DNA from: a virus
IMG/VR virus record: IMGVR_UViG_3300031758_000608
Coordinates: 1 to 22,763 of that record
Direction: 5' to 3' (one strand)
DNA: 22,763 nt
Shown: positions 13,897 to 20,895 of the stretch, one piece after another
How the letters are laid out: each line of letters starts with the position of its first letter
Position numbering within the stretch: position 1 is the first letter of the stretch
Translations under genes and position numbers: made by a program
The notes under the pieces: model-generated
What the model was told of the DNA's origin: nothing
What the model saw: only the letters and a program-made list of their open reading frames with translations
Databases searched by the model: none

Positions 13897-14306
13897 TCTT
13901 CTTTTATTAAGTTCAAGATCGCTATCTTAGGATGAGAGATTATCTCTTCATCTTCTTCTAAGTCTTTTGATGGAATCATTAGATAATCAAATTCTATTTC
14001 CTGGTATTCCTCGTTAATGAAATCTATAGAATTCAATATTGTGCTAATCGATAGGTTAGCATTCAAGTAAATGATTCTTGTATATTTCTTATTCTTTACC
14101 TTGATTGCCTTGTCTAAAAGCTTTTTTACTTCATAGTTTAGCAAAAAGGATTGTACTTTATTCGGTACGATGAATCTGGTGTTAAACTTGTCTTTTACGA
14201 TCTTAGTAACATTGAGAATATAGTCAGTCTTGCTCTTTTTAGAAAAGGCTCCTATAAAGCTTTTGTATTCTCTAACAAAAACGACTTCTATCTTTCTCTT
14301 CTCCAT
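13893..14306 (-). CDS. Unknown protein at the end of the replication operon
   Basis: 137 residues, with alternating beta-like and helical stretches: Val-Val-Phe-Val-Arg at 8-12, a middle run Arg-Ile-Ile-Tyr-Leu-Asn-Ala-Asn, and an acidic Glu-Asp-Glu-Glu near the end. A small alpha/beta fold is suggested by the pattern. It starts one base after the dCMP deaminase stop and is the last gene of the leftward operon. Its TAG shares bases with the TAA of the converging gene. No family recognised, no membrane segment. Confidence 0.72.
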   Translation of the reverse strand: MEKRKIEVVFVREYKSFIGAFSKKSKTDYILNVTKIVKDKFNTRFIVPNKVQSFLLNYEVKKLLDKAIKVKNKKYTRIIYLNANLSISTILNSIDFINEEYQEIEFDYLMIPSKDLEEDEEIISHPKIAILNLIKED

Positions 14307-14307
14307 C

Positions 14308-14727
14308 CTATATGTCCAAGTGGATGACTTCTATGCCAGCCTCTCTAAGTATTTTTACTCCAGAAATGTCTCTATATTCTTCTCGATATATGACTCTCTT
14401 TATTCCAGCCTGGATTATCATTTTAGAGCAGTCTTTACAAGGAGAATATGTGACGTATAACGTAGCTCCATCTGTGTTTTGAGTAGACCTAGCTACCTTT
14501 AACATCGCATTGGCTTCTGCATGAAGAACGTACCAGTGAGTGTCACCGTTAGCGTCTTCACAATCGTTTGGAAAACCCTTAGGCGTTCCATTAAACCCAT
14601 CAGAAATTATGGTTCCGTCCTTTACTATCAGTGCGCCGACCTTCTTGCGTTTACAACAAGAAAGAGCGGACCACTCAGTGGCCATCTTAAGGTAAGTCAA
14701 GTGATATTTTAGATCCTTTTGAGTCAT
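14308..14727 (-). CDS. cd: dCMP deaminase
   Basis: 139 residues. Zinc-binding and catalytic motifs are His69-Ala-Glu71-Ala-Asn-Ala and Pro96-Cys97-Lys-Asp-Cys100, the usual HAE and PCxxC of the cytidine/deoxycytidylate deaminase family. A Cys-Cys pair at 24-25 resembles the T4 enzyme. It turns dCMP into dUMP for thymidylate synthesis, in the cytosol. T4 cd is 193 residues, so this is a compact form. Its start overlaps the upstream membrane-protein gene by 41 bases; a start at Met15 (14685) would remove the overlap but also most of the first helix, so the longer start is preferred. It lies in one operon with the thymidylate-synthase-like enzyme. Confidence 0.93.
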   Translation of the reverse strand: MTQKDLKYHLTYLKMATEWSALSCCKRKKVGALIVKDGTIISDGFNGTPKGFPNDCEDANGDTHWYVLHAEANAMLKVARSTQNTDGATLYVTYSPCKDCSKMIIQAGIKRVIYREEYRDISGVKILREAGIEVIHLDI

Positions 14728-14914
14728 TCTTTTCTTTTGGTGTTTTATTTAATGGTCCAACTACTAAAATGTTGATTATTAGCTCTATTGAAATCCACTG
14801 CATATAGTTGGGTTCGACTCCAAATATGCTCTTTAGTCCTGTCCAAATGTAAACATACTGACAGATAAGTGCAGTTAGGAAAAAAGTCGCTATGCTTATT
14901 AGAAACTGTCTCAT
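14687..14914 (-). CDS. Small two-helix membrane protein
   Basis: 75 residues. Transmembrane segments at about 3-24 (Phe-Leu-Ile-Ser-Ile-Ala-Thr-Phe-Phe-Leu) and 39-54 (Trp-Ile-Ser-Ile-Glu-Leu-Ile-Ile-Asn-Ile), and a charged C-terminal tail (Lys-Glu-Lys-Asn-Asp-Ser-Lys-Gly). It begins with ATGA on the stop of the preceding gene and runs 41 bases into the dCMP deaminase gene in another frame. The tail lies over the deaminase start, so its sequence there is doubly constrained. Unknown function. Confidence 0.7.
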   Translation of the reverse strand: MRQFLISIATFFLTALICQYVYIWTGLKSIFGVEPNYMQWISIELIINILVVGPLNKTPKEKNDSKGSKISLDLP

Positions 14915-15789
14915 GAGTTTAGGTTATTTTTTATCCAAGTCATCAATTCATCTCCTGTGGTTGAAGAAGCATCGTTTTGAGTAGAGAACAGTCTATTAAA
15001 TAGAGGAGAAGGCTTACCTTCTACTGAAACCAGTTCTTCTCTAACTTGAGGAATCTTGAGTGGTTCAAACTCTTCTTTAATCATTCTTTCAACTAGATCG
15101 AAATGTCTTTCGTAAACGTGAAAAGAATTTGCAATGTGAGTGTATGTACCTAGTTCCAACTCCTTAAATTCTTCTCCACCGTGCGTCACTAAGTGAAATA
15201 ACATTTGGGATTGTAAAGTAGCAAAGAATGCGATATCTGTAGGTAATCCTAGGATCACATCATTGCTTCTCATGCTAACCGTTAGGTTAAGCTTGTTGTC
15301 TCGTATCTGGAAGATTCCATACATCGTGCACACAAAATCTTTGTTTCCAACCCTTTGATGGATAGGTAGATTGAAGTGCATCACTGCTTGTCTGCTATCT
15401 TTATCTTTTCTTAAGGATTCAAATGCCCAATGATATTGAGTAAATCCATGTTCGTTTGGCGTAGAAAACAGGAGATGACCATATGCTGAATTGACTGTGC
15501 CATCCTCGTTTTGAATCGATTCCCAAAACTTAGCAAACTTTGAAATGTATTCAACATCGTTTCTTCCCATGAAATACCATAAGAGTTCAGCCGAAATGTA
15601 TTTGAATTGAGAAGAACGAACCGGGTTTTCGTAAAGACACGAAAGAGGATCTTCTATGATTAGAGCAACGTCACAATTCTCCTTAATCTCCATATCCCTA
15701 GGTCGAGTGACATACTCAGGAAAAGTAAATAAATCAATAAGGCTTTTTTGATAGGCCCCAGCAAATGTTTCAGATCTGTAAGTTAACAT
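14911..15789 (-). CDS. Thymidylate synthase superfamily enzyme, probable dCMP hydroxymethylase
   Basis: 292 residues. The nucleophile is Cys154 (Asp-Phe-Val-Cys-Thr) and the phosphate loop Met-Arg174-Ser-Asn-Asp-Val. Aligned without gaps to E. coli ThyA from Cys146, residue Asp185 (Leu-Pro-Thr-Asp-Ile-Ala) takes the place of Asn177, which picks dUMP. T4 gp42, dCMP hydroxymethylase, has Asp there and also shares Asp-Phe-x-Cys-Thr, Ile-Arg-Asp-Lys, Met-Arg-Ser-Asn-Asp-Val and His-Val-Tyr-x-Arg-His-Phe (224-230). The Asn-Ser-x-Tyr-Gly near 100 is also gp42-like. So the substrate is probably dCMP and the product 5-hydroxymethyl-dCMP (or, less likely, 5-methyl-dCMP). No folate-enzyme or glucosyltransferase gene is in the window. 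Automated annotation may call it thymidylate synthase. The TM gene downstream overlaps by ATGA. Confidence 0.85.
   Translation of the reverse strand: MLTYRSETFAGAYQKSLIDLFTFPEYVTRPRDMEIKENCDVALIIEDPLSCLYENPVRSSQFKYISAELLWYFMGRNDVEYISKFAKFWESIQNEDGTVNSAYGHLLFSTPNEHGFTQYHWAFESLRKDKDSRQAVMHFNLPIHQRVGNKDFVCTMYGIFQIRDNKLNLTVSMRSNDVILGLPTDIAFFATLQSQMLFHLVTHGGEEFKELELGTYTHIANSFHVYERHFDLVERMIKEEFEPLKIPQVREELVSVEGKPSPLFNRLFSTQNDASSTTGDELMTWIKNNLNS
14918..14934 (-). promoter_or_regulatory. 17-base start-codon leader, copy 2
   Basis: ATAAAAAATAACCTAAA on the minus strand, three bases before the ATG at 14914, identical to the element before the gene at 6144. Here it also codes for the end of the preceding enzyme (Ile-Lys-Asn-Asn-Leu), so it serves as coding and leader sequence at once. 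Confidence 0.5.
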
Positions 15790-15832
15790 ATAAGTATTAT
15801 ATTAAGAAAGAGTAAAAAGGTTTCAAATAAAG

Positions 15833-17503
15833 TTAGATCTTTACTATTTCCATGTCTGAAAAGTGATCTACTTGGTTTACTATTATTCGATAATCGAAGA
15901 ATTCTTCAGGTAAGGCTTCGTGTGAGACCACGAATATTGTCATGTTATACTTCTTAGCGTATTCCTTTAGGATCGCGATCGACTTATAAACGTTGTTCTT
16001 GTCTAATGAACTAAAGATCTCGTCCAAGAACATCACGTTCATCTGGCTATGTTTCATCTTGATTATCTCAATGAATGCTAATAAGACTATTAAATTCATC
16101 TTTTTACGTTGTCCGCTGGAAAGACTTTCCGGTGATATGTCTAGCCCTAAGTATGTTATGTGAGGATCGAATTCGTTATCAAACTCAAAAGCAAACTTAA
16201 ATTCTAACTTTTCAGATATCTCTTGAATCCTAGCATTTAGAGTAGGAATTATCTTATCAATCATTGATTTCTTTATTCCAGAATCAGATAGCAGGTCGTC
16301 TAAGCTTAAATATATCACCTTTTTCTCAGTAAAGGAGGCTAGTGTCGTCTTATCTTCTTCTATTTGAGTCTTGACTGATTCTATTATCTGTACTAGTGAT
16401 TCTGACGAGTCGTCTGATTCATCCTTTTTTTGAGATTCAGCAAGTGATTTCTTGAGTGAGTTTAAGTCTGCAGAAATTGAATACTTCGAAGAGTCTAAAT
16501 CAGTCTTTTCAGATAAAAAAGAGGTCTGTTTTGAGTTTAGATCAGAATAGGCTTTTTGTTTTTCAGGTAGAGAAACCTTTAGCTCTTCTAATTTCTCTTC
16601 GATCTTACTCTTTACTTCTAGAGAAGAGTCAGAATGAAGGTCATTCAAGCAATGAGGGCATCGATTCTTAGAATAAACTTCTAATTTAGAGTTTAGGTCG
16701 CGTATTCCATTCTTGATCTTATTAACCTCTTCTTCAGAAGACTTTAATAGGGAATTCACCGAATCCATTTGAGTCTTTAGATTAGAAAGAGCCGTGGTGT
16801 TTTGGTCTAATTCTGCTTGCTTCTCTGCGATCGCAGCAATCAACTCACCCTCTATCTTTTGTTTCTTAACTGTTAGCTTTTCCTTTAGCGAAGAGAGCTG
16901 CTCTGAGTAGGTTTCTAAGTTTCTTTGGTTTCTAGATATTGAGGACTCCAGTAAATCAGACTCGCTCTTTATTTCTCGTAACGACTCTTTTACTTTAGCT
17001 CGCATGTCAGAAAGAATGTCTATTCCAAATATCCTATCGACTATCTTTCTCTTATCGTCTTTGCTTAGGTTGACGAATGACTTGAAATCGTCAAAAGAAA
17101 GGCTTATCGTGTTGCAAAACACGCTAAATGGAATCTTAGATAGCTCTTCTTCAATAAACTCATCAACCTTTCTCTTATCGGGTAAGTTAAAGACGTTATC
17201 GTTTATCTTTATGTTGCTAAAATTAGGGTCTATTCCTCGATCTAACTCAATAGTTTCACCTGAAGTAGTCTCAAACTTGACTTGAGTATATGCGTTCTTG
17301 TTTATCCAATTAGGAATGTCTTTCATCTTACGAATCGCAGACCTTCCATATATCGAAACAGTCAGAGCTTCTTTGATTGAAGACTTTCCTGCACCATTTT
17401 CGCCCTCTACTAATATAAGCTTAGGACCATCATCAAACTTGAAGGTCTGTAACTTATTTCCATATGAAAGTATGTTCTTATAGGAGAACTCTAAAAGCTT
17501 CAT
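15833..17503 (-). CDS. 46: Recombination nuclease subunit gp46 (Rad50/SbcC-like)
   Basis: 556 residues, near T4 gp46 (560). Walker A is Gly34-Glu-Asn-Gly-Ala-Gly-Lys40-Ser. A long coiled coil (about 170-400) is broken by a zinc-hook Cys282-Pro-His-Cys285. The C-terminal ATPase half has the signature Leu-Ser-Ser-Gly-Gln-Arg-Lys-Lys, Walker B Val-Met-Phe-Leu-Asp-Glu-Ile-Phe-Ser-Ser-Leu-Asp and His switch Val-Val-Ser-His-Glu. It binds and tethers DNA ends and drives the gp47 nuclease in recombination-dependent replication. Its start overlaps the gp47 stop by ATGA, so the two subunits are made together. It ends 43 bases before the next gene; that gap is A/T-rich and could hold a promoter, but I could not support one. 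Confidence 0.95.
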   Translation of the reverse strand: MKLLEFSYKNILSYGNKLQTFKFDDGPKLILVEGENGAGKSSIKEALTVSIYGRSAIRKMKDIPNWINKNAYTQVKFETTSGETIELDRGIDPNFSNIKINDNVFNLPDKRKVDEFIEEELSKIPFSVFCNTISLSFDDFKSFVNLSKDDKRKIVDRIFGIDILSDMRAKVKESLREIKSESDLLESSISRNQRNLETYSEQLSSLKEKLTVKKQKIEGELIAAIAEKQAELDQNTTALSNLKTQMDSVNSLLKSSEEEVNKIKNGIRDLNSKLEVYSKNRCPHCLNDLHSDSSLEVKSKIEEKLEELKVSLPEKQKAYSDLNSKQTSFLSEKTDLDSSKYSISADLNSLKKSLAESQKKDESDDSSESLVQIIESVKTQIEEDKTTLASFTEKKVIYLSLDDLLSDSGIKKSMIDKIIPTLNARIQEISEKLEFKFAFEFDNEFDPHITYLGLDISPESLSSGQRKKMNLIVLLAFIEIIKMKHSQMNVMFLDEIFSSLDKNNVYKSIAILKEYAKKYNMTIFVVSHEALPEEFFDYRIIVNQVDHFSDMEIVKI

Positions 17504-18612
17504 TGATCGTAGTGTTTTGTGTTTCTAAGCGAATCGTATATTTCTTTGAATTTATCACTTATCTGAATAGATTGATAGTTCGGTAGGTTTAGTTCCAATA
17601 ACTTCTCATCAAGTATCGTGAATATGTTATACTCATAGGTCGAATCTAGTTCAACTTCGCTTCTAGACTTTATTTGTTCTAGAGAATATGACGAAAATTC
17701 CAATCGACGATGGCCTAAGTCTTTAACTAGATCAGTAAACCTTGCAATTGAGAACCTTTGTGAAAAGTTAGACTCGATTGAAACGTCTACGAAGTTATTG
17801 TGAAAAATGTTCTTTAATTCTGCTAAGTTAAAGTCTAATAGGTCAGTTGCCTCAAACTTTAGGTGTTTTGGAGATAGAGTATTTGGAACAAACTTCTCAG
17901 TCACTTCAGATCCACTGACGTCTAGTACATAAAACCCTTTCTCGTTTCCCCTATCTCCCCTGTCCATCTCATAAGGAGTTCCAACATAAAGAACGTTTCC
18001 TTTTTCTTGGCGGATGTGTATGTGTCCTGAAAATATTCGTTTAAAATCAATTATGTCTGAAGCTTCTAGTCCATGTTCAAGCTTTGTGACCTTATTTAGG
18101 TTAAATCCTTTAAAATCAGTATGGCAGAATACGTGAGTGGCTGAAGAGTTCTTCTTGATCTCCGACTTTAGGTTTTCTAGGTTTTCTATCCAAGGAAGCA
18201 TTAAGAACTTGTGAGAGTTTATCTTTAACTGTTCAGGCTTCTCAAATATGTGAAAGTTCTTGAATATCTTATCAAAACCTTCTAAAGAATGGGTGTCTGT
18301 TCGATCTTTGTAGTAAACGTCATGGTTTCCAAGTATCACATAGACTCCTCTAGTAAACTTCTTAGTGAAGGCTTCAGCTATCTTTATTGAGAGCTTATAG
18401 ATTCGAGTATTAGTCGATTCTCTTACGTGATTCCAATCCCCTACTTGTACGAGTATGTCTGTTTTTGGGTCAAATCCTTCTTCATCAACCTTCTTTAAAA
18501 AGAAATTGACTAAATAGTCGTATTGTATTTCTGACCATTCTAGCGAATTATTTCTCACACCAAGGTGCAGATCGCCTAGAACGAATATCTTTCTAATGTT
18601 TTCTAATATCAT
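17500..18612 (-). CDS. 47: Recombination nuclease subunit gp47 (Mre11/SbcD-like)
   Basis: 370 residues (T4 gp47: 339). Calcineurin-like phosphoesterase motifs in order: Gly-Asp14-Leu-His16, Gly58-Asp59-Trp-Asn-His62, Gly-Asn96-His97-Asp98, His164 (Phe-Cys-His-Thr-Asp) and Gly-His197-Ile-His199. These bind two metal ions for 3'-5' exonuclease and endonuclease activity. Most relatives have Gly-Asp-x-x-Asp at the second motif; here the last Asp is His62, a change found in other phosphoesterases and probably tolerated. A C-terminal domain after ~260 should contact gp46. The gene overlaps the upstream 75-residue gene by ATGA and gene 46 by ATGA. Confidence 0.94.
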   Translation of the reverse strand: MILENIRKIFVLGDLHLGVRNNSLEWSEIQYDYLVNFFLKKVDEEGFDPKTDILVQVGDWNHVRESTNTRIYKLSIKIAEAFTKKFTRGVYVILGNHDVYYKDRTDTHSLEGFDKIFKNFHIFEKPEQLKINSHKFLMLPWIENLENLKSEIKKNSSATHVFCHTDFKGFNLNKVTKLEHGLEASDIIDFKRIFSGHIHIRQEKGNVLYVGTPYEMDRGDRGNEKGFYVLDVSGSEVTEKFVPNTLSPKHLKFEATDLLDFNLAELKNIFHNNFVDVSIESNFSQRFSIARFTDLVKDLGHRRLEFSSYSLEQIKSRSEVELDSTYEYNIFTILDEKLLELNLPNYQSIQISDKFKEIYDSLRNTKHYDQ

Positions 18613-18836
18613 TGTTGTGCAGCTAACGTGTCTATGTCTATTACTCTAACTATGCTTTCAAGTTTAGCGACGACTTCTGCCCTATCGCTTGCGCTTGAAA
18701 AAGAATAAACAGTAGGTGAGGCATTCGTATTATCAGAAATAGTTAAGTCAACTGTAGAAGTCTCTTCGATGCTTACTACTTGGTCTAGGTTCAAATACAC
18801 TGAACCTGATAAATGTGTTAGCTTGATAAAAGTCAT
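18609..18836 (-). CDS. Small beta-rich protein, FlbD-like appearance
   Basis: 75 residues. Starts Met-Thr-Phe-Ile-Lys-Leu-Thr-His-Leu-Ser-Gly-Ser, then Tyr-Leu-Asn-Leu-Asp-Gln-Val-Val-Ser-Ile-Glu-Glu, a pattern reminiscent of the short bacterial FlbD family (Ile-Lys-Leu-Thr...Gly-Ser...Asn-x-Asp...Ile-Glu-Glu). The rest is Ser/Thr/Val-rich with a C-terminal helix. The resemblance is only in a short stretch and says little on function. It is coupled to both neighbours: TAATG with the upstream gene and ATGA with gene 47. Confidence 0.72.
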   Translation of the reverse strand: MTFIKLTHLSGSVYLNLDQVVSIEETSTVDLTISDNTNASPTVYSFSSASDRAEVVAKLESIVRVIDIDTLAAQQ

Positions 18837-19393
18837 TAGTGTATTCTTTTTTTATGCATTTTTCCGTCTAGGAAGTTATATTTCTTGTCAAGTTCAACTA
18901 ATAGTAGCTCTTGAGCGTCTGTGTCTAGGGCATCAAATATCTTTTTATAGTCGAAACCAGAAAAAGAAGATATTGCTTCTAAAACATAAATTGGACTGTA
19001 AAAGGTGGTGTTTTGACCTACTTCGTCCAATGAAGTGTGTATCTTATTAAAGATGACGTTTATTTCATCCTTAGCAAATTTATTCTTAAATACTAGAGAG
19101 TTGTCGATTGAATGAAAGACCATTTTATTTAGTGAGTCATCCTTTTTGATGGTATCAAATATTCCATCCATGATAAACTGTGTCTCTAGGTTTTCTTCGT
19201 ATTCATAAACATCCTTTAGGTATGAGTCTGAATAGTCAGACGATACTGATATCTTTTTTGAGAACTCATACTCGCCAGTGTCGCGTAACCCTTCTCCAGT
19301 ATTGTATCGGTTGTTGAAGATCTTATCTTCTTTGTGTACGAATTCTTCTGATCCGTTTAGGTTTTCATCGTTTTCATAATCATCTTTTGACAT
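18836..19393 (-). CDS. Unknown acidic protein between helicase 41 and gene 47
   Basis: 185 residues. The first ~65 residues are very polar and acidic (Asp-Asp-Tyr-Glu-Asn-Asp-Glu-Asn, Tyr-Ser-Asp-Ser-Tyr) and probably disordered; residues ~66-180 are helical with spaced hydrophobics (Phe-Ile-Met-Asp-Gly-Ile-Phe-Asp-Thr-Ile, Tyr-Val-Leu-Glu-Ala-Ile-Ser-Ser-Phe), ending Lys-Met-His-Lys-Lys-Arg-Ile-His. Position between the replicative helicase and the recombination nuclease suggests a replication accessory protein. It does not look like T4 gp59, which is basic. Start ATG lies 14 bases after gene 41. Confidence 0.75.
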   Translation of the reverse strand: MSKDDYENDENLNGSEEFVHKEDKIFNNRYNTGEGLRDTGEYEFSKKISVSSDYSDSYLKDVYEYEENLETQFIMDGIFDTIKKDDSLNKMVFHSIDNSLVFKNKFAKDEINVIFNKIHTSLDEVGQNTTFYSPIYVLEAISSFSGFDYKKIFDALDTDAQELLLVELDKKYNFLDGKMHKKRIH

Positions 19394-19407
19394 TAGATTT
19401 AATTATT

Positions 19408-20895
19408 TTATATTGAGGCAAAGAGGGAATCATAATCTTCATCTGTCTTTACCGGAGAACTCTTTTGTTCTTCTATTTTTTTATCTATTTCTTGATATTC
19501 CTCGCGAAGCTCGTCTGCCATTCTATTTACTTCTTCGTCATCACTATAGAACTCGCTGTTTGAGCCGACTTCCTCAGCTAACCTAAAGAAGTCCTTGTGC
19601 ATGGAATAGAACTTGTAACTTTCCTCATAACCATTATCACGATTTGCAATAACTTTAATCTTCATTCGGCTTTCTAATGGGCTTCGCATCAGACCAAATA
19701 AAGCATCGACTGTGTGGATCAAACCAAACGATTCAGCAACTGCGTCCATCCCTAAGTCAAAGTTATCAACGTCTTCTCTACGGATTTGAGTTGCACTAAC
19801 TATACACCATTCATTTCTCATTGCGATCCCTCTAAGCTCCTCAGAAATCATCTTGATCTTTTCATATAGACCGTTTTGATCCTTGATAGGTCTAAGAAGA
19901 TTTAAGTAGTCAACGACTATTATCTTGAACTTTTTGTTCATTTTCTGTTCTAGTCGTAAGAAGTAGTTCTCAATGTCGATTGCGGTTGCTCCACCGGTTG
20001 GAAACTCTTTGACTATAAGTTCACCGACTGGCCTTCCGCTAGCCTTTAGTTCGTCTATCTTGTCTCTAATAAGCTTAGAAGCAGTTTCATCTGTTATTCG
20101 AGCATAATCGTCTGATTTAATGCTTAAGATGTTTGAACCTATACGTTTCATATAAGCACGATCAGCGAGTTCCACAGTAACTAGTCCAGTGACATTACCT
20201 GCTAAGAATGATCTAGCTGCGATATTTCCAAGTACCATTGACTTACCGACCTTAGGTCGACCTTGAAATACGACTAGGGATTTGGAGTTCCAACCTCCAC
20301 CTTGAACCTTATCCAAAAAAGGAAAACCGGTAGGGCTACCTGTTTTAGAAATCTGAATGTGGGATTCAGGATTAAAGAAGTTAAGTCCACTGTCTCCGCT
20401 TGAGAAGTTTATGGCAAGCTTGTTACTTATGTCATTTCTTACCTTTTGTGAGATTTGATCGATGTTTTCAGGATCGATTGCAGTAGTCTTTAGATAGGTA
20501 AAAAGATCGGCAACAGTTAGGTTTAGGTTTCTAAGAAGAATGAATGACCTTACGTATTTGTAAAGGTAATCATAATTGTATTCGCTTAATGAAAAAGCAT
20601 AGAGGTCTTCAAACTCTTCATCAGTTACTGAACAGTTAAGTAGTTCTAGATAGTTTCTTAATTCTTTTGGATTCGGAATCTTCTCGTACTCTTTAAAGAA
20701 CTTAAGAGCCACCTTAAATGATTCTTGTCGAAGGTCATCGTTAAAATAACTCGGCTTAACCATGGTGATAAGTTCTTCTTTTCTTAAAGAGTCATGGTTG
20801 CTCGGCTTAATGTCGTTAACATCATTTCTGGTGTTAAGCAAAAAGTTCCAAACCATTTTCTCTAAAGAGTCAATATTTTCCGTGAAATCAATCAT
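19408..20895 (-). CDS. 41: Replicative DNA helicase, gp41 (DnaB-like)
   Basis: 495 residues (T4 gp41: 475). RecA-fold motor from about 185: Walker A Gly212-Arg-Pro-Lys-Val-Gly-Lys218-Ser, an Glu-Leu-Ala-Asp step near 242, Walker B Ile-Ile-Val-Val-Asp-Tyr-Leu-Asn-Leu-Leu around 325-334, a Ser-Ala-Thr-Gln-Ile-Arg-Arg motif 3, and an arginine finger region with Ala-Asn-Arg-Asp-Asn-Gly. The N-terminal ~160 residues are helical, as in the collar of DnaB-type helicases. It unwinds DNA 5' to 3' ahead of the replication fork with primase. The 8-base overlap with the upstream small gene links their translation. The acidic C-terminal tail (Asp-Asp-Glu-Glu-Val) is typical of the phage form. Confidence 0.94.
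   Translation of the reverse strand: MIDFTENIDSLEKMVWNFLLNTRNDVNDIKPSNHDSLRKEELITMVKPSYFNDDLRQESFKVALKFFKEYEKIPNPKELRNYLELLNCSVTDEEFEDLYAFSLSEYNYDYLYKYVRSFILLRNLNLTVADLFTYLKTTAIDPENIDQISQKVRNDISNKLAINFSSGDSGLNFFNPESHIQISKTGSPTGFPFLDKVQGGGWNSKSLVVFQGRPKVGKSMVLGNIAARSFLAGNVTGLVTVELADRAYMKRIGSNILSIKSDDYARITDETASKLIRDKIDELKASGRPVGELIVKEFPTGGATAIDIENYFLRLEQKMNKKFKIIVVDYLNLLRPIKDQNGLYEKIKMISEELRGIAMRNEWCIVSATQIRREDVDNFDLGMDAVAESFGLIHTVDALFGLMRSPLESRMKIKVIANRDNGYEESYKFYSMHKDFFRLAEEVGSNSEFYSDDEEVNRMADELREEYQEIDKKIEEQKSSPVKTDEDYDSLFASI

Noticed and set aside
15722-15734. ATAAATAA-like sequence on the plus strand inside the thymidylate-synthase-like gene
   Set aside because: The match is imperfect (TAAATAAATC), lies inside a minus-strand gene and no plus-strand gene follows.
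15790-15832. Possible sigma-70-like promoter (TTGAAA and TATAAT, minus strand) before the thymidylate-synthase-like gene
   Set aside because: The spacer is about 19 bases, TATAAT lies only a few bases before the ATG, and Bacteroidota promoters have another consensus. In A/T-rich sequence such matches are frequent.
15833-17503. Call as a general SMC protein or phage tail tape measure because of the long coiled coil
   Set aside because: Walker A, zinc hook, signature and Walker B are all present, and the gene is coupled to the Mre11-like partner.
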